DNA from: Aromatoleum toluclasticum ATCC 700605
GTDB lineage: Bacteria > Pseudomonadota > Gammaproteobacteria > Burkholderiales > Rhodocyclaceae
NCBI RefSeq assembly: GCF_000378245.1
Contig: NZ_KB899491.1
Span: forward strand, 1 to 64,000
DNA: 64,000 nt
Direction of reading: 5' to 3'
The notes beneath the pieces were generated by a model. That model was given only the letters and a program-made list of their open reading frames with translations, ran no database searches and was not told the DNA's origin. Positions 37,406 through 44,736 of the stretch are shown one piece after another. Both the position numbers and the translations under genes were made by a program. The first letter of the stretch is position 1. Each line of letters starts with the position of its first letter.

Positions 37406-38968
37406 CTATCGGGTCTGGAATCCGCCGTCAGCCGGGGCGGACGGTGGGTTGCCTGCGGGCGTTTCGTCGAACGAGGGGCGGCCTTCCATCCTGCCTTCCA
37501 GGAAGAATTCCCCGCGTGACGGCGGCACGAAGCCGTCGGTCGGCAGCGAGTAGTTGGTCGCCAGTGGTTTCACTAGGCGCGGCGTGATCACGAACATCAG
37601 TTCGCTGCGGTCGGTCTGGAATTCGCTGCTGCGGAATAGTGCGCCGAGGATGGGAATCTCGCCGAGGCCGGGGAAGCGCTTCACCGATTCAGTGACGTTG
37701 TTCTTGATCAGGCCGGCGATCGCGAAGCTCTGGCCGTCGATCAGCTGCACCGTCGTCTGCGCCCGCCGGACCGTGAAGCTCGGCAGGATCGCAGTGGTGC
37801 CGTCTATCGTTGTGAAGGGCGAGCCGGTCTGCGACAGTTCGGACACTTCCGGGGCGACCTTCAGGTTGATGCGGCCGCCATCCAGCACCGTCGGCGTGAA
37901 CTTGAGGCCGACGCCGAACTCCTTTTCCTCAAGCGTGATGGTCGTTCCGCCGGTCGTTGCATTGGAGCGTGCGACCGGAATGAAGATCTTGCCCCCCGCC
38001 AGGAAGCTACCTTCCTGCCCGCTGATCGCGACGATGTTGGGTTCGGCGAGAATCTTCAGCAGACCGTCGCGCTTTTCGGCGTCGAGTGCGAGCAGCTTGT
38101 TGGGGCTCTTGATGGCCGTCAGCAGGCCCGCGCTTTCGGTCAGCATGCTGTTGATGATGGAGTAGGTCCAGTCGCCTCTGGTCGCCGAGAAGCGGAACTC
38201 CGCGCCCAGCTTGTCGAGTAGTGTCTTTGAGACCTCGGCGACCTTCACCTCGAGCATCACCTGTTGGGGCGAGCGGATGCGCATCATGTTGACGACCTGG
38301 GAGCCCGCCGCGCGCACCGCGCCGCCGGCGCCACCAGCGCTGCGCGATTCACCGACGGTGATCGTCGTGCCCGACGCCACTTGGCCGCCACCTGCGACTA
38401 CCGGCAAGACGAGACCGCGATTGAGGTTGCGCACATAGGCATCCGCGATCGATACGGCCTCTTCTGCGCGCATCGAGTTGGACACCTCGCCAGTGAGAAT
38501 GATGGATTCCGCGGCGGAGGTGACGCGGATACCTTTTTCCTCGGGCAGCAGTTCATGGATGCGCGACTCCAGGCGGCCGGCATCCACGTTCACCGACACA
38601 TCAATGATGGTCGTCGCGCCGCCCTTGCGCCACAGGATGACGTTGGTTGAACCGACGGTCTTGCCGAGCAGGTACAGCTCGCGCGCGCTGATAAGCGTCA
38701 CGTCGGCCACGTTCGGATTGCCCACCGAGATCCGGTCGATCGCGCCGGGCAGCCGCAGTAGCGTGGACTTCCCGAGCATGAGGTTCATTACCGGCCCGAT
38801 TTCCGCCGATTCGGCGTAAACAGGTTCCATTCCCCGGTTCGGCGCCGCGGCGGGGGCGGCCTTGGCGGCGATTGCCGACATCGGGATGCACAGGCCCGCG
38901 GCCAGGATCAAAGCGGCAAGTTGGCTGGAGCGGGGCTTGGCACGAAGTACGGCAGATAGGCTTTTCAT
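37406..38968 (-). CDS. rcpA: Tad pilus outer-membrane secretin RcpA (CpaC)
   Basis: A 520-residue secretin with a signal peptide (QLAALILAAGLCIPMSAIA). The BON/N-terminal domain has GKSTLLRLPGAIDRISVGNP and LYLLGKTVGSTNVILW. The secretin domain has PQQVMLEVKVAEVSKTLLDK, EPNIVAISGQEGSFLAGGK, GVGLKFTPTVLDGGRINLKV and RFPGLGEIPILGALFRSSEF. It forms the outer-membrane channel for the Flp pilus. The Pro/Gly-rich last 40 residues may bind the small lipoprotein encoded 12 bases downstream. Confidence 0.95.
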   Translation of the reverse strand: MKSLSAVLRAKPRSSQLAALILAAGLCIPMSAIAAKAAPAAAPNRGMEPVYAESAEIGPVMNLMLGKSTLLRLPGAIDRISVGNPNVADVTLISARELYLLGKTVGSTNVILWRKGGATTIIDVSVNVDAGRLESRIHELLPEEKGIRVTSAAESIILTGEVSNSMRAEEAVSIADAYVRNLNRGLVLPVVAGGGQVASGTTITVGESRSAGGAGGAVRAAGSQVVNMMRIRSPQQVMLEVKVAEVSKTLLDKLGAEFRFSATRGDWTYSIINSMLTESAGLLTAIKSPNKLLALDAEKRDGLLKILAEPNIVAISGQEGSFLAGGKIFIPVARSNATTGGTTITLEEKEFGVGLKFTPTVLDGGRINLKVAPEVSELSQTGSPFTTIDGTTAILPSFTVRRAQTTVQLIDGQSFAIAGLIKNNVTESVKRFPGLGEIPILGALFRSSEFQTDRSELMFVITPRLVKPLATNYSLPTDGFVPPSRGEFFLEGRMEGRPSFDETPAGNPPSAPADGGFQTR

Positions 38969-39005
38969 TGTTGTTGCTCCCTACAGTACGAGATTCGCTG
39001 CGTGC

Positions 39006-39866
39006 TCAGAACTCGGCCGTGGAGCGCTGCAGGCCGCGGATGACTTCCACCTTGTCGGTCGAGGGGGCCGGAGTCCGTGCAGGCTGGCGCGGGCGGCTTG
39101 CGACGGGTTTCTTCGCCGCGACGGGCGGAGGCGGAACCGGGGTCGGCGGCACCAGCACCGAGGTGCGCAGCAGTTCGGCTTTCGTGATGCCGGCGGTTTT
39201 CGCGGAATCCGAATCCACCTGGTTGCGCAGCACCAGCGACAGGGTGCCGACGCTGCGCGCGAGGTCGAGCCGTTCGGCCTGCTCGGGCGTGACCTCGAGC
39301 GTCACGGCGTTCACGACCTTGGGCTTGGTTTCGTCGCGGTTGGCTTCCTGCGCCACGGCCAGCACGAGAATGCGCTCCAGGACGATCTTGGAGATCATGT
39401 TGTCCTCGCCGCCGCCGCGGGCGTTGTCCGCCTTCTCGGTGTTGACCATGATGTCGACGTAGTTGCCCGGCAGCGCGAAGCCAGCGACGCCGATCACGTC
39501 ATTCACACGCACGGTGATCGCCCGCTTTCCTTCGGGTACCACTGAAGACAGTCCGCCCTTGGTACCGACGGGCGCGAGCCGCGATTCGAGGATCGGTTCG
39601 CCGGGCAGGAGGCTGGAGACCGCAATGCGCCCGTCGAGCGAGGCCGCATCCTTGAATGCTCCCGTGGGCACGCTGCCTGACGGCCAGTCCACCATGCGGA
39701 CGGTGTCGGGCGTGATACGCCCCCCGAGCTGCAGTTCGACCGCTGCGACGGCAATGCGGTTGTCGCCCGGCTTGGCCACCGACTCCAGCCACCGTGTTCC
39801 CAGTACCACGGCGGCAAGACCGGCGAGCACTGCGACGAAGAGAAAGACGAGACCTTTGGCCTTCAT
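39006..39866 (-). CDS. rcpC: Tad pilus assembly protein RcpC (CpaB)
   Basis: A 286-residue protein starting MKAKGLVFLFVAVLAGLAAV, a single N-terminal membrane anchor. A SAF/CpaB domain follows: AAVELQLGGRITPDTVRMVD, LDGRIAVSSLLPGEPILESR, VIGVAGFALPGNYVDIMVN and NAVTLEVTPEQAERLDLARS. The C-terminal 40 residues are Pro-rich. CpaB/RcpC proteins link the inner membrane to the secretin. The ATG at 39866 matches the family; the frame upstream is unconserved. Confidence 0.93.
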   Translation of the reverse strand: MKAKGLVFLFVAVLAGLAAVVLGTRWLESVAKPGDNRIAVAAVELQLGGRITPDTVRMVDWPSGSVPTGAFKDAASLDGRIAVSSLLPGEPILESRLAPVGTKGGLSSVVPEGKRAITVRVNDVIGVAGFALPGNYVDIMVNTEKADNARGGGEDNMISKIVLERILVLAVAQEANRDETKPKVVNAVTLEVTPEQAERLDLARSVGTLSLVLRNQVDSDSAKTAGITKAELLRTSVLVPPTPVPPPPVAAKKPVASRPRQPARTPAPSTDKVEVIRGLQRSTAEF

Positions 39867-39918
39867 GTGCGTCCCCTTGTTTCCGGGCCGCCGACGCGCG
39901 GCTTGCGGCCCTGCCAAT

Positions 39919-39934
39919 GCCCGCCATGGCGGGC
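39919..39934. other. Perfect 16-bp palindrome between the AAA ATPase and rcpC genes
   Basis: GCCCGCCATGGCGGGC is a perfect palindrome in the 89-base gap inside the Tad operon. It can fold as a short hairpin and could be an attenuator, mRNA-processing site or stability element; no U-run follows on the minus strand. Confidence 0.4.
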
Positions 39935-39955
39935 TCCGTTACTCCGACGCGCCGG

Positions 39956-41263
39956 TCAGCGCGACGCAAAGTAGTTGTGCCAGGCCCAGTGAAGAGCGTC
40001 CGGCGTCAGCCTTGCGGGCTCGCCGCGATAGCGGGCGAGGTCGGCGATCTGGCCGATGATGTCCCGCGGAAAGCAAGCCAGAAGCGGCTTTTTGTGGACC
40101 TTGTGGTAATCGTCCAGCAGCGTCCGGAAGGCTGTTTCGTCATAAGGTACGCCGCGTTCCTCGCAGACGCGTGTGAATATGTTCCTGTATTCGTCTTCAT
40201 TCATCGGCCCGATGTGGATCTTGTAGCCGAGGCGGCGCAGGAAGGCGGGGTCGGCGACCTCCGAGGGCATGAGGTTGGTGGAGAAGACGAGGACAACGTC
40301 GAAGGGCAGCGAAAACTTCGTGCCGCTGTGCAGCGCGAGGTAGTCGTGACGGCGGTCCATCGGAACGATCCAGCGGTTCATCAGTTGTTCAGGCTTGACG
40401 AGCTGGCGGCCGAGGTCGTCCACGACGAAGATGCCGTTGTTCGCCTTCACGTGCGGGGGCGCCTGGTAGTAGCCGGTGCTCATGTCGTAGTGCAGGTCGA
40501 GCATGCGCATGGTCAGCTCGCCACCGGTGATTGCCACGGGGCGCTGGCAGCGTACCCAGCGCAGGTCCGCGCGCTGCAGGTTGTCCAGGCCTGCGGGGCG
40601 TTGCCCGTCGTCCACGGGCGTGTGGATGAGGGGGTCGAAGACCTGGATGATTTCGCCGTCCACCATGATGGCGTGCGGTACCGCGACATTGCCTTCCAGC
40701 AGCAGGGACAGGCGTTCGGCCAGGTAAGTCTTGCCGGCGCCTGCCGGGCCGTAGAGGAACATCGCGCGGCCCGAACCCATCGCGGCGCCGAGCTGGTCGC
40801 GGACCTCGGGATTGATGATCAGGTCGCGGAAGGCGTCATTCACGTCCTCCCGCGTGATGCGCATTTTCGTCACCGACTGCCGGTCGGTCTGCTCGGTGTA
40901 GTCCGCGAGGCTGACTGGAGCGGGGCCCGCGTACTTGCAGCGCGCCAGAAACTCGGATGCGCGTGCCCGCCCGGCGTCGGTCAGCCCGAACAGGATGTCT
41001 CCGTCGGTTTCGCCCCGCCGCACCACCTCGCAGACGCGTTCGGTGCGCATGAAGGCGAGCAGCGCTTCGAGCACGCTCGCGGGCAGGTGGAGGTGATGCG
41101 AAATTTCGGTCAGCCGCATCTGCCCGCGCAGGAACAGCAGTTTCGTCGCGAGTTCCACGAGGAAAAGCAGCGGCAGGCCGGTTTCGTCCAGCGTGCGCGG
41201 CGCACGCGGAAAGGTGCCGGAATCATCCATCGGGACGATCCGGGCGCTGGTGGGTGCGTTCAT
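39956..41263 (-). CDS. AAA family ATPase with chaperone-like features, inside the Tad operon
   Basis: A 435-residue protein. The N-terminal part has a winged-helix-like segment (TEISHHLHLPASVLEALLAF). The AAA domain has Walker A YGPAGAGKTYLAERLSLLL, Walker B NNGIFVVDDLGRQL and a sensor-like VVLVFSTNLMPSEVADPAFL RRLGYK stretch. The protein resembles the predicted chaperone ATPases seen in some betaproteobacterial genomes. It lies 26 bases after the prepilin peptidase gene, so it is cotranscribed with the pilus genes, but it is not one of the core Tad ATPases (TadA and TadZ are both present). Its role in pilus biogenesis is unknown. Confidence 0.82.
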   Translation of the reverse strand: MNAPTSARIVPMDDSGTFPRAPRTLDETGLPLLFLVELATKLLFLRGQMRLTEISHHLHLPASVLEALLAFMRTERVCEVVRRGETDGDILFGLTDAGRARASEFLARCKYAGPAPVSLADYTEQTDRQSVTKMRITREDVNDAFRDLIINPEVRDQLGAAMGSGRAMFLYGPAGAGKTYLAERLSLLLEGNVAVPHAIMVDGEIIQVFDPLIHTPVDDGQRPAGLDNLQRADLRWVRCQRPVAITGGELTMRMLDLHYDMSTGYYQAPPHVKANNGIFVVDDLGRQLVKPEQLMNRWIVPMDRRHDYLALHSGTKFSLPFDVVLVFSTNLMPSEVADPAFLRRLGYKIHIGPMNEDEYRNIFTRVCEERGVPYDETAFRTLLDDYHKVHKKPLLACFPRDIIGQIADLARYRGEPARLTPDALHWAWHNYFASR

Positions 41264-41289
41264 GGCAGTGCTCCGAGAGACGAATGAAG

Positions 41290-41859
41290 TCAGCTCAACG
41301 CCCAGCCTCCGGAGCGGACGAGGGCGAGCTGCAGGAGGGTGCCCGCGGCAATGGCGACGGCGTAGGGCATGCGGGCGGCGGTCTGCTGCAAGGGGGCCAC
41401 TTCGAGGGCGCCGCCGCCGGCCGCGCGCACGGCGTAGGTCGTCAGCATGAAGCGCAGGTTCAAGGCGACCTGGCGGAACGAGCGCTGCCATAAGGCCATT
41501 ACGATTGCGAGGACTCCACCGGCGACAAAGGTCAGCATGACGACGCCGAGGGTCTGGAGCGGGCCGAGAAAGGCGCCGACCATCATCATCAGCTTGACGT
41601 CGCCTGCGCCCATTGCCCGGAGCGCATAAAGAGGAAGCAGGCAGACGAATCCGACCATCATCCCTTCCAGGAGGGAAATCAATCCGATACTCCCCGACAA
41701 GACATGCAGTACGCCTCCGCCATATACGGAGATTCCGTGGTACAGAACGGCAGCCACTGTCCCAAGAACCACGAGGAGGTTAGGCACCCTGGCCTGTCGT
41801 ATGTCCGTGACGACGGCAACCGCCAGTGCACACATCAGCGCCGCGAGCCCGATGTCCAT
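41290..41859 (-). CDS. tadV: Prepilin peptidase TadV (CpaA)
   Basis: A 189-residue A24-family aspartyl peptidase with about five membrane helices. The first catalytic Asp is in AVVTDIRQARVPN and the second in AMGAGDVKLMMMVGAFLG (GxGD motif). It would cleave Flp and the TadE/G pseudopilins after the conserved Gly. The short form without the N-terminal methylase domain is typical of Tad loci. Confidence 0.94.
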   Translation of the reverse strand: MDIGLAALMCALAVAVVTDIRQARVPNLLVVLGTVAAVLYHGISVYGGGVLHVLSGSIGLISLLEGMMVGFVCLLPLYALRAMGAGDVKLMMMVGAFLGPLQTLGVVMLTFVAGGVLAIVMALWQRSFRQVALNLRFMLTTYAVRAAGGGALEVAPLQQTAARMPYAVAIAAGTLLQLALVRSGGWALS

Positions 41860-41969
41860 TTCCCATCCATCCAGGCGAGTAGCTCAAATAACTAACCGAA
41901 AGCCAGTGTGGGTACGAACCCGGTCCGCGCCCACAACTGGTTCCGCGATTTTTCAAGGACGTTTAATCA

Positions 41970-42149
41970 CTAGCAGCTGGCCGGCGCTGAGAGACAAGTG
42001 CCGATCTTTGTGAAGACGATGTTGAGCTGCGTCCCGATAATTGCAACGGCTCCGACAATGACGACGGCGATAAGGGCGGCAATCAGGCCATACTCGATCG
42101 CGGTCACACCTTCCTCGTCCCGAACGAATTTTTTCATCATTTCCAACAT
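41970..42149 (-). CDS. flp: Flp-type pilin (second copy)
   Basis: A 59-residue pilin. AAGGAG seven bases upstream sets the ATG at 42149 (MLEMMKKFVRDEEGVTAIEY). Processing after the Gly in EEG|VTAIEY matches the Flp G|xxxxEY motif; the hydrophobic helix GLIAALIAVVIVGAVAIIGT follows. The C-terminus carries two cysteines (TCLSAPASC) absent from the first copy, possibly a disulfide loop. It lies 105 bases after the first pilin gene. Confidence 0.94.
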   Translation of the reverse strand: MLEMMKKFVRDEEGVTAIEYGLIAALIAVVIVGAVAIIGTQLNIVFTKIGTCLSAPASC

Positions 42150-42254
42150 GATCATCTCCTTCATCAAGAAATGCCGGACCTCCCGGCTAAGACCCGGAGC
42201 GGGAGGCCCGTTCCGGAAATGCAAGTCGAAAATTCCAGCTGTGGTGGCGCGTGT

Positions 42255-42434
42255 CTACGGAAATGCGGCGACGACCAATTCGTACAGAGCCAACACTGCC
42301 GTTCCAATGACGATTACCGAGCCGACAATCACTGTAGCGATGAGCGACGCAAGCAATGCATATTCGATCGCCGTCACGCCGTCCTCGTCGGTCCAGAGCG
42401 TGCTCAACATTTTTCCGATCTGGGCGGCCTTCAT
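42255..42434 (-). CDS. flp: Flp-type pilin (first copy, head of the Tad operon)
   Basis: A 59-residue pilin starting MKAAQIGKMLSTLWTDEDGV. Cleavage after the Gly in DEDG|VTAIEY gives a mature protein with the helix ALLASLIATVIVGSVIVIGT and a C-terminus ending LVVAAFP without cysteines. It is the first gene of the Tad operon, and the promoter-like module at 42516-42556 lies upstream. Two different pilins allow mixed or switched fibres. Confidence 0.93.
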   Translation of the reverse strand: MKAAQIGKMLSTLWTDEDGVTAIEYALLASLIATVIVGSVIVIGTAVLALYELVVAAFP

Positions 42435-42515
42435 CGCATTGCTCCGCTTCTGTTCCCGTTGCTTGCAGATTAGGCACACGGCGCCTTTCGGGCATCGGTG
42501 TTTGCGCCCGGTTCG

Positions 42516-42556
42516 GATAGGCACATGTGCCGGGGAGGTACATGACAGTTGTCATG
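42516..42556 (-). promoter_or_regulatory. Promoter-like module TGTCA-N21-CCTAT before the Flp pilins
   Basis: On the minus strand, CATGACA-AC-TGTCATG (inverted arms of 7) is followed after exactly 21 bases by CCTATC, ending 81 bases before the first pilin ATG. The same TGTCA-N21-CCTAT spacing occurs at 44466-44504 and 50688-50725. The rest of the gap 42435-42763 holds no gene that I can support. Confidence 0.55.
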
Positions 42557-42763
42557 GTCTTGTACCAGCGGGGCGTCTAGACGTGCGCCCCGGTCGCCCA
42601 AGGCACGCAACATGGTGCCTGCGTGCCGCAGGAATGCTGTGGGGGTCTGCTGTGCTCGACCCCGAAACCGAGCGCACCTCGTCAGCCGTCGCCCGAGCGA
42701 ATGTATGCGCGCACCTGCGTGGGCCGGGATTTCAGGTAGGGGCGCCAGAAGTGTGGTGCTTGT

Positions 42764-43306
42764 TCAGCTCTCCAGTCGCAGTTCCCAGATTCCTGCAGGT
42801 GGAGTGTTGCGCCACACGACCGAGGTGCGTTTCCATGGCAGGTGCCCAGGGGTGGGAAACGGCGCGCGGGGGTGGTAGGTGAACTGGACTAGCTTGCGCC
42901 CGGTGTCGTGTGCGAGAAACTGGCAGAGGCTATGCGCGGTTTCGGTCGCGACCTGCCGCGGCAGGGAGCGGAAGGGTAGGCTCGACACGAGTACGATCTT
43001 GCCGGGGCGATCCATCAAGCTGTCGACGACCTGCTTGGCCGACGTCAATCGGATGTCCATCGACGGATAGCTGCGTTGGAGCCGGCAAGCGAGCGAAGCC
43101 TGCATTTCCACGGCGATCAGCGGCACGCCAGGTAATTTTCGCACCAGCGCGTCGGTAACGGGGCCGGTTCCTGCGCCGAGCTCGACGACAAGATCGGCTC
43201 CCGTTGCGGCGCTCGCCATCGCGTTCGCGAGTGCTCTCGACGAGGGTAACAGCGCGCCGGTGGCAGCCGGGTTGCGCAGCATCGCGAGAAGAAGCTGAAA
43301 CTGCAT
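42764..43306 (-). CDS. PmtA-like phospholipid N-methyltransferase family protein
   Basis: A 180-residue class I SAM methyltransferase. The start RNPAATGALLPSSRALANAM and the SAM site DLVVELGAGTGPVTDALVRK are typical of the small rRNA-dimethylase-like enzymes that methylate phosphatidylethanolamine (PmtA). LVSSLPFRSLPRQVATE holds the position of the catalytic NLPF-like motif. Substrate is inferred, not shown. It has the same orientation as the Tad operon but lies more than 300 bases upstream of the pilins. Confidence 0.8.
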   Translation of the reverse strand: MQFQLLLAMLRNPAATGALLPSSRALANAMASAATGADLVVELGAGTGPVTDALVRKLPGVPLIAVEMQASLACRLQRSYPSMDIRLTSAKQVVDSLMDRPGKIVLVSSLPFRSLPRQVATETAHSLCQFLAHDTGRKLVQFTYHPRAPFPTPGHLPWKRTSVVWRNTPPAGIWELRLES

Positions 43307-43398
43307 GGGCAGATGGGGTGTGGCGAGTCTAAGTGTTGTTCTGGATGAGCGGTTCTGGCGTTTATGTTCCTTTGACGGAGTCGAAAGTGCCGCGTCAG

Positions 43399-44385
43399 TC
43401 AGCGCGTATCACGTACTTCGTTGCTCAGGCAATCTGCGGCCCCGCGATGAGAAGAGCTGTTCAGAAATGGATTGGAAGCCGCTTGCGGCACCAGGCGCAT
43501 GTGCAAAGTGGATCGGCTCAGGCGAGGGGCCGCATGTCGCAGCAGAAGAACGGAAACCGCTGCGACGACGCTGCCGGCAATTACATCTATCAGGTAGTGA
43601 CCGCCATTGGCGGGTGTCGATATCAGCATAAATGTATTCAAGGCGACAGCGAACGGGAATGCGCGGCGGAAGCCGCGATAGACATACATGAATATCACGG
43701 CGAGTGCGGCGTGGTAAGACGGAAAAGTGACGATTCCCTGCATGTCGCGAAATGAATAGATCGGCTGCGTCCCTGCGATCAAGTCGAAGACGTGTTGCAG
43801 GTGAACCGCACGTTGAACTTCGATCTTGAAATGATAAAAAGCGCCAACGGCAGGGTACGCATATGCTATTGCTGAAGTGATTGCCAGGGAAATGGCGGCT
43901 GCCCAAAACAACTCCTTGTTTCGGTCTGTGCGTTTAGTGTGGGCGAAAAATATGATCGAGCCAAGGATCTGAAAAATGAGGCTGTGATACGCGATGCGCA
44001 GAAGCAGGTCAATGACGACGTTTGTACTTCCCAGCTCAAACCAGATGGGCCATGAAAATCCGAGAGCGGCATCGATTTCGGCAAATGCCGAGTCATAAAG
44101 AGGCGTCCGCATGTATGCGGCAAGATATGTCAGCACTGCGCCGGTTGCGCTGAAGCTGATCCATGCCGCTCCGTAGTAGCCCATCTCTGCGAGACGTTCG
44201 CTTCGGCCCGAGAATCCATAATAGCTCCCGATCAGAAGCAATCCTGAGGTGGCCGCCAATATTCGGCCATAGTCAATGAAATTGATGCCTAATATACTTG
44301 ACCAGACCGTATCAACAGCAAGAAAGAGCAGTATCGCCAGAAATTCCGGGTGTCGAAGAATTATGGGGTGTCGTTCTTTCGTCAT
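43399..44385 (-). CDS. PAP2-superfamily integral membrane phosphatase/inositolphosphotransferase-like protein
   Basis: A 328-residue protein with about eight membrane segments. The C-terminal PAP2 motifs are GIVTFPSYHAALAVIFMYVY (SxxH site) and NGGHYLIDVIAGSVVAAVSV (GHYxxDVxxG site). The N-terminal KxxxxxxRP element is not obvious. Family members remove or transfer phosphate on lipids or lipid-linked carriers at the membrane. The promoter-like module at 44466-44504 ends 80 bases before the ATG at 44385. Lower GC than neighbouring genes hints at later acquisition. Confidence 0.83.
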   Translation of the reverse strand: MTKERHPIILRHPEFLAILLFLAVDTVWSSILGINFIDYGRILAATSGLLLIGSYYGFSGRSERLAEMGYYGAAWISFSATGAVLTYLAAYMRTPLYDSAFAEIDAALGFSWPIWFELGSTNVVIDLLLRIAYHSLIFQILGSIIFFAHTKRTDRNKELFWAAAISLAITSAIAYAYPAVGAFYHFKIEVQRAVHLQHVFDLIAGTQPIYSFRDMQGIVTFPSYHAALAVIFMYVYRGFRRAFPFAVALNTFMLISTPANGGHYLIDVIAGSVVAAVSVLLLRHAAPRLSRSTLHMRLVPQAASNPFLNSSSHRGAADCLSNEVRDTR

Positions 44386-44465
44386 TTTCGCCCCTTCTGG
44401 TATGGCCTCGTTCTGACGCCTGCAGCCGCAATGGGGTCAGGATACCGTCGAGTTGATCCGTCGCA

Positions 44466-44504
44466 CATAGGAATAAATGCGCCGACTACCCGTGACAAAT
44501 TGCC
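44466..44504 (-). promoter_or_regulatory. Promoter-like module TGTCA-N21-CCTAT before the PAP2 gene
   Basis: The minus strand reads GGCAATTTGTCACGG, then CCTATG 21 bases after TGTCA, then GCGACG. It closely matches 50688-50725 along its whole length and shares spacing with 42516-42556. The remainder of the gap 44386-44736 shows only a GGGACAATTGTCCC palindrome at 44713-44726 and no gene. Confidence 0.55.
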
Positions 44505-44736
44505 TGGAGACGATACCGCAAGGAGGTTAAGAGAGCGCAACCGTAGGTCTCGTGGCGGGGTGCGTCGTCGGCTTCGGGATCGTTCCCGGTCGCGTCCTGG
44601 GGCAGTAACGCGGAAACGATCAGTTGGTGCTGCGCGATCCTGGCGAGATTCGGTCGCTGCAAGCGGCAGAGTCGTCGAGACGGGCTTTGCGCTCGTGCCG
44701 GCGGTTTGTTCCGGGACAATTGTCCCAGGCGAAGCG

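Noticed and set aside
44386-44736. Minus-strand frames in the gap after PAP2
   Set aside because: They have no domain and overlap the promoter-like module; the region reads as non-coding.
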